This document shows, one piece after another, positions 39,801-42,800 of a stretch of DNA of 64,000 nucleotides. Position 1 is the first letter of the stretch; each line of letters opens with the position of its first letter. Source of the DNA: Azorinus chamasolen (taxonomy: Eukaryota; Mollusca; Bivalvia; Cardiida; Solecurtidae); assembly GCA_963576725.1 (NCBI GenBank), contig OY755240.1:33360620-33424619 (forward strand), given 5' to 3'. Made by a program: the position numbers and the translations under genes. A model generated the notes under the pieces. It ran no database searches. It was given only the letters and a program-made list of their open reading frames with translations, and was not told where the DNA came from.

Positions 39801-42800
39801 ATATGTATTATGAACGCCATTTAAGTAATTTGTATAAACAAATAAGTCATAACGCCATACAAAAGAAGTTCAGTGAAACAATGTGCTGCTTTTCACTGCA
39901 ATAACTGCTAGAAAAAAACTGTATCGCGCAATGTTTGGTGAGGAACACAACATTCTGCATAAAGACTGAGTTTGTCCTTGTTTGAGCCTAACAAAATGTT
40001 CCTCGCATTGAAGAAATTACTTTGCTGTGGAAATTTGGGACTGTCACTATACATTGAATAGGAGGCAAAAGCCGCAAAACACTGTAAGTAGAGGTTAAAA
40101 TCAATGAGTAACTATAAAACATCTACTTTCAGAACAGTTTATTGTTTGTTTAGCCACTTTACACTAGTTACCCCCAGTTTTCATTTTGTACCCCCAGTTT
40201 TCAAGAGCTGGGGGGTAAAAATACACCCAGTCCAAAAAAGTAGTGGGAACACTGCTTAAATTGGTTATTATGGAACAGTGTTGCACGTCATCAAAGTACT
40301 ACAGACAATTTTTTTTCTCTATTTGGGGCATTTGTTAATTACAAAATTTCAACTGATTAATATATATATATATGTAGTCATTATTTCTTACATGGCTATT
40401 CATTAGTTAACCTTTTCCTTCATATATATAAAAAGACATTTCCGCGGCTTTGTGAACAGAGCAGACCCAGATTGGATGGCTCTGTTTTTTACCTGAAACA
40501 AAATTGCCTGTGCTCATATACCATTATAGCAGCTAACACAAATTAATGATGTCATTATTTAAGAGAGGAACTTAAAGCATGCACCCAGAGTCTCCCACTT
40601 CACTAGATAAGCAAAACTCTCAAGGATTATAAACAGAAAGCTGCAGATTAGCCTGTGATATTGTTATCTGTAAAACAGATCTCTGATTTGGTAGGATCTG
40701 ACCTCACATTCCATCTTCAGTAAAACATGTCTTAAGCGGCCATCAAAATGATCTAATTATGGGTCTGTAAGGTAAGTGCTAGCTTATTGCTGGTCAAAAG
40801 TAATGCAGGAAGCTCCTAAAAGAGCTTGCTGCATTACTTTTGCCCCGGATTAAGTAACCATCAGCTTTTTAAGACTCCTATGTTCAACAAGAGGGCCAAG
40901 ATGGCCCTTAATCGCTCACCTGATTACCATAGATTTAAGATTTTTGCAGGGTAGCCCATGGGTAGGGTCAATATTGAACTTAGGGACAATATATGAACAA
41001 TGTTGATAGTGGATCATGAGCAGTGGATCATGAGCAGTGGTTCTGCATAACAAGAGTTTCAAAGATTTAGTATATTGATTTTATCAAGACAATGATTCTG
41101 ACCAATGAAGATTGCGCTAAAAATGTGCTCTCTAAAGTATTTTTCTAAGATTTGACCTAGTGACCTACTTTCTATTCCCACCTAACCCATGATCACACTC
41201 AACCTTGATATCACCAAGACAAACACTCTGAGCAAGTTTGACGAAGACTGGGCTAAAAATGTGGCCACTGGAGTGTAAACTAGATTTCTCTAAGATATGA
41301 CCCAGTGACCTACTTTTTGACCTCACATAACCCACTTTCAAACTTGTCCAAGATTTTATTAGGACAATCATTCTGACCAATTTTCATGAAGATTTGGCTA
41401 TAAATGTGACATCTAGGGTGTTCACAAGGTTTTCGTACTATTTGACCTAGTGACCTAGTTTTTAACCCAACATAACCCACTTTCAAACTCGTTTGAGATT
41501 TTATCAAGACAATCATTATGACTAAGTTTCATGAAGATTGGACTAAAATTGTGACCACTAGAGTGTTCACAAGGTTTTTCTACTGTTTGACCTAGTGACC
41601 TAGTTTCTAACTCCACTTGACCTACTTTCGAACTAGTCCGAGATTTTATCAAGACATTCGTTCTGATCAAGTTTCATGAAAATTGGACTAAAATTGTGAC
41701 CACTAGAGTGTTCACAAGGTTTTTCTACTATTTGACCTAGTGACCTAGTTTTTAACTCCACTTGACCCACTTTCGAACTCGTCCGAGATTTTATTAAGAC
41801 ATTCATTCTGACCAAGTTTCATGAAGATTGGACTAAAATTGTGACTACTAGAGTGTTCACAAGGTTTTTCTACTGTTTGACCTAGTGACCTAGTTTTTTA
41901 CCCCACATAACCCATTTTTCAAACTCCTCCGAGATTTTATCAAGACAATCATTCTGACCAAGTTTCATGAAAATTGGGCTAAAAATGTGACCTGTAGAGG
42001 GTTCACAAGGTTTTCCTACTATTTGACCTAGTGACCTAGTTTTTAACCCAACTTGACCCACTTTCGAACTCGTCCGAGATTTTATCAAGACATTCATTCT
42101 GACCAAGTTTCATGAAGATTAGACTACAATTGTGAGCACTAGAGTGTTCACAAGCAAATTGTTGACGACACACGACGCACGACGGACGACGGACGACGGA
42201 CATTCAAGTCTCCCAAAAGCTCACCCTGAGCTTTGCTCAGGTGAGCTAATAAATGAATGGCCGCTTAAGACGGGCGCTCACTGTACATAATTGTCACTGT
42301 TGAGTAACCCTCTGAATGGAGAGAAACGCGCAAACAGTGTAGTCTACACTGTCATTCAAAATTATCTCACAAATTATACCCTTTTGTAACAAATAATCTT
42401 TGTTAGTTACAATGATGGACTAAAGCACTTTGAACATTCAGCATTCAAGTTAATTTCATTTTTATGATGAATATTCAACAGGAAAAGGGTTCACACAAGT
42501 AAACTAATATTTTGATTGGCTTTCATAGTTTATGCCCAGTTAGCTTCATATGAGAGCTTGTTTATCATAATTCAAAATGTTTAATTTCATGATTTACACT
42601 GATCCAATGCACAAAATATTAAAAATAAATTTCTATTATACATTATCAAAAATCAGTGGGAGTCACTAACATACTTTGCAAACTGTGTAGGCAAAGATGA
42701 GGTGACAGGGCTCCTAGAGGAGCCCTCTCTACAGGGTCTGCACTGTTTGTCATGTTACACTTTTATTAATCATATCTATATTATATCATAAGTAAACAGA

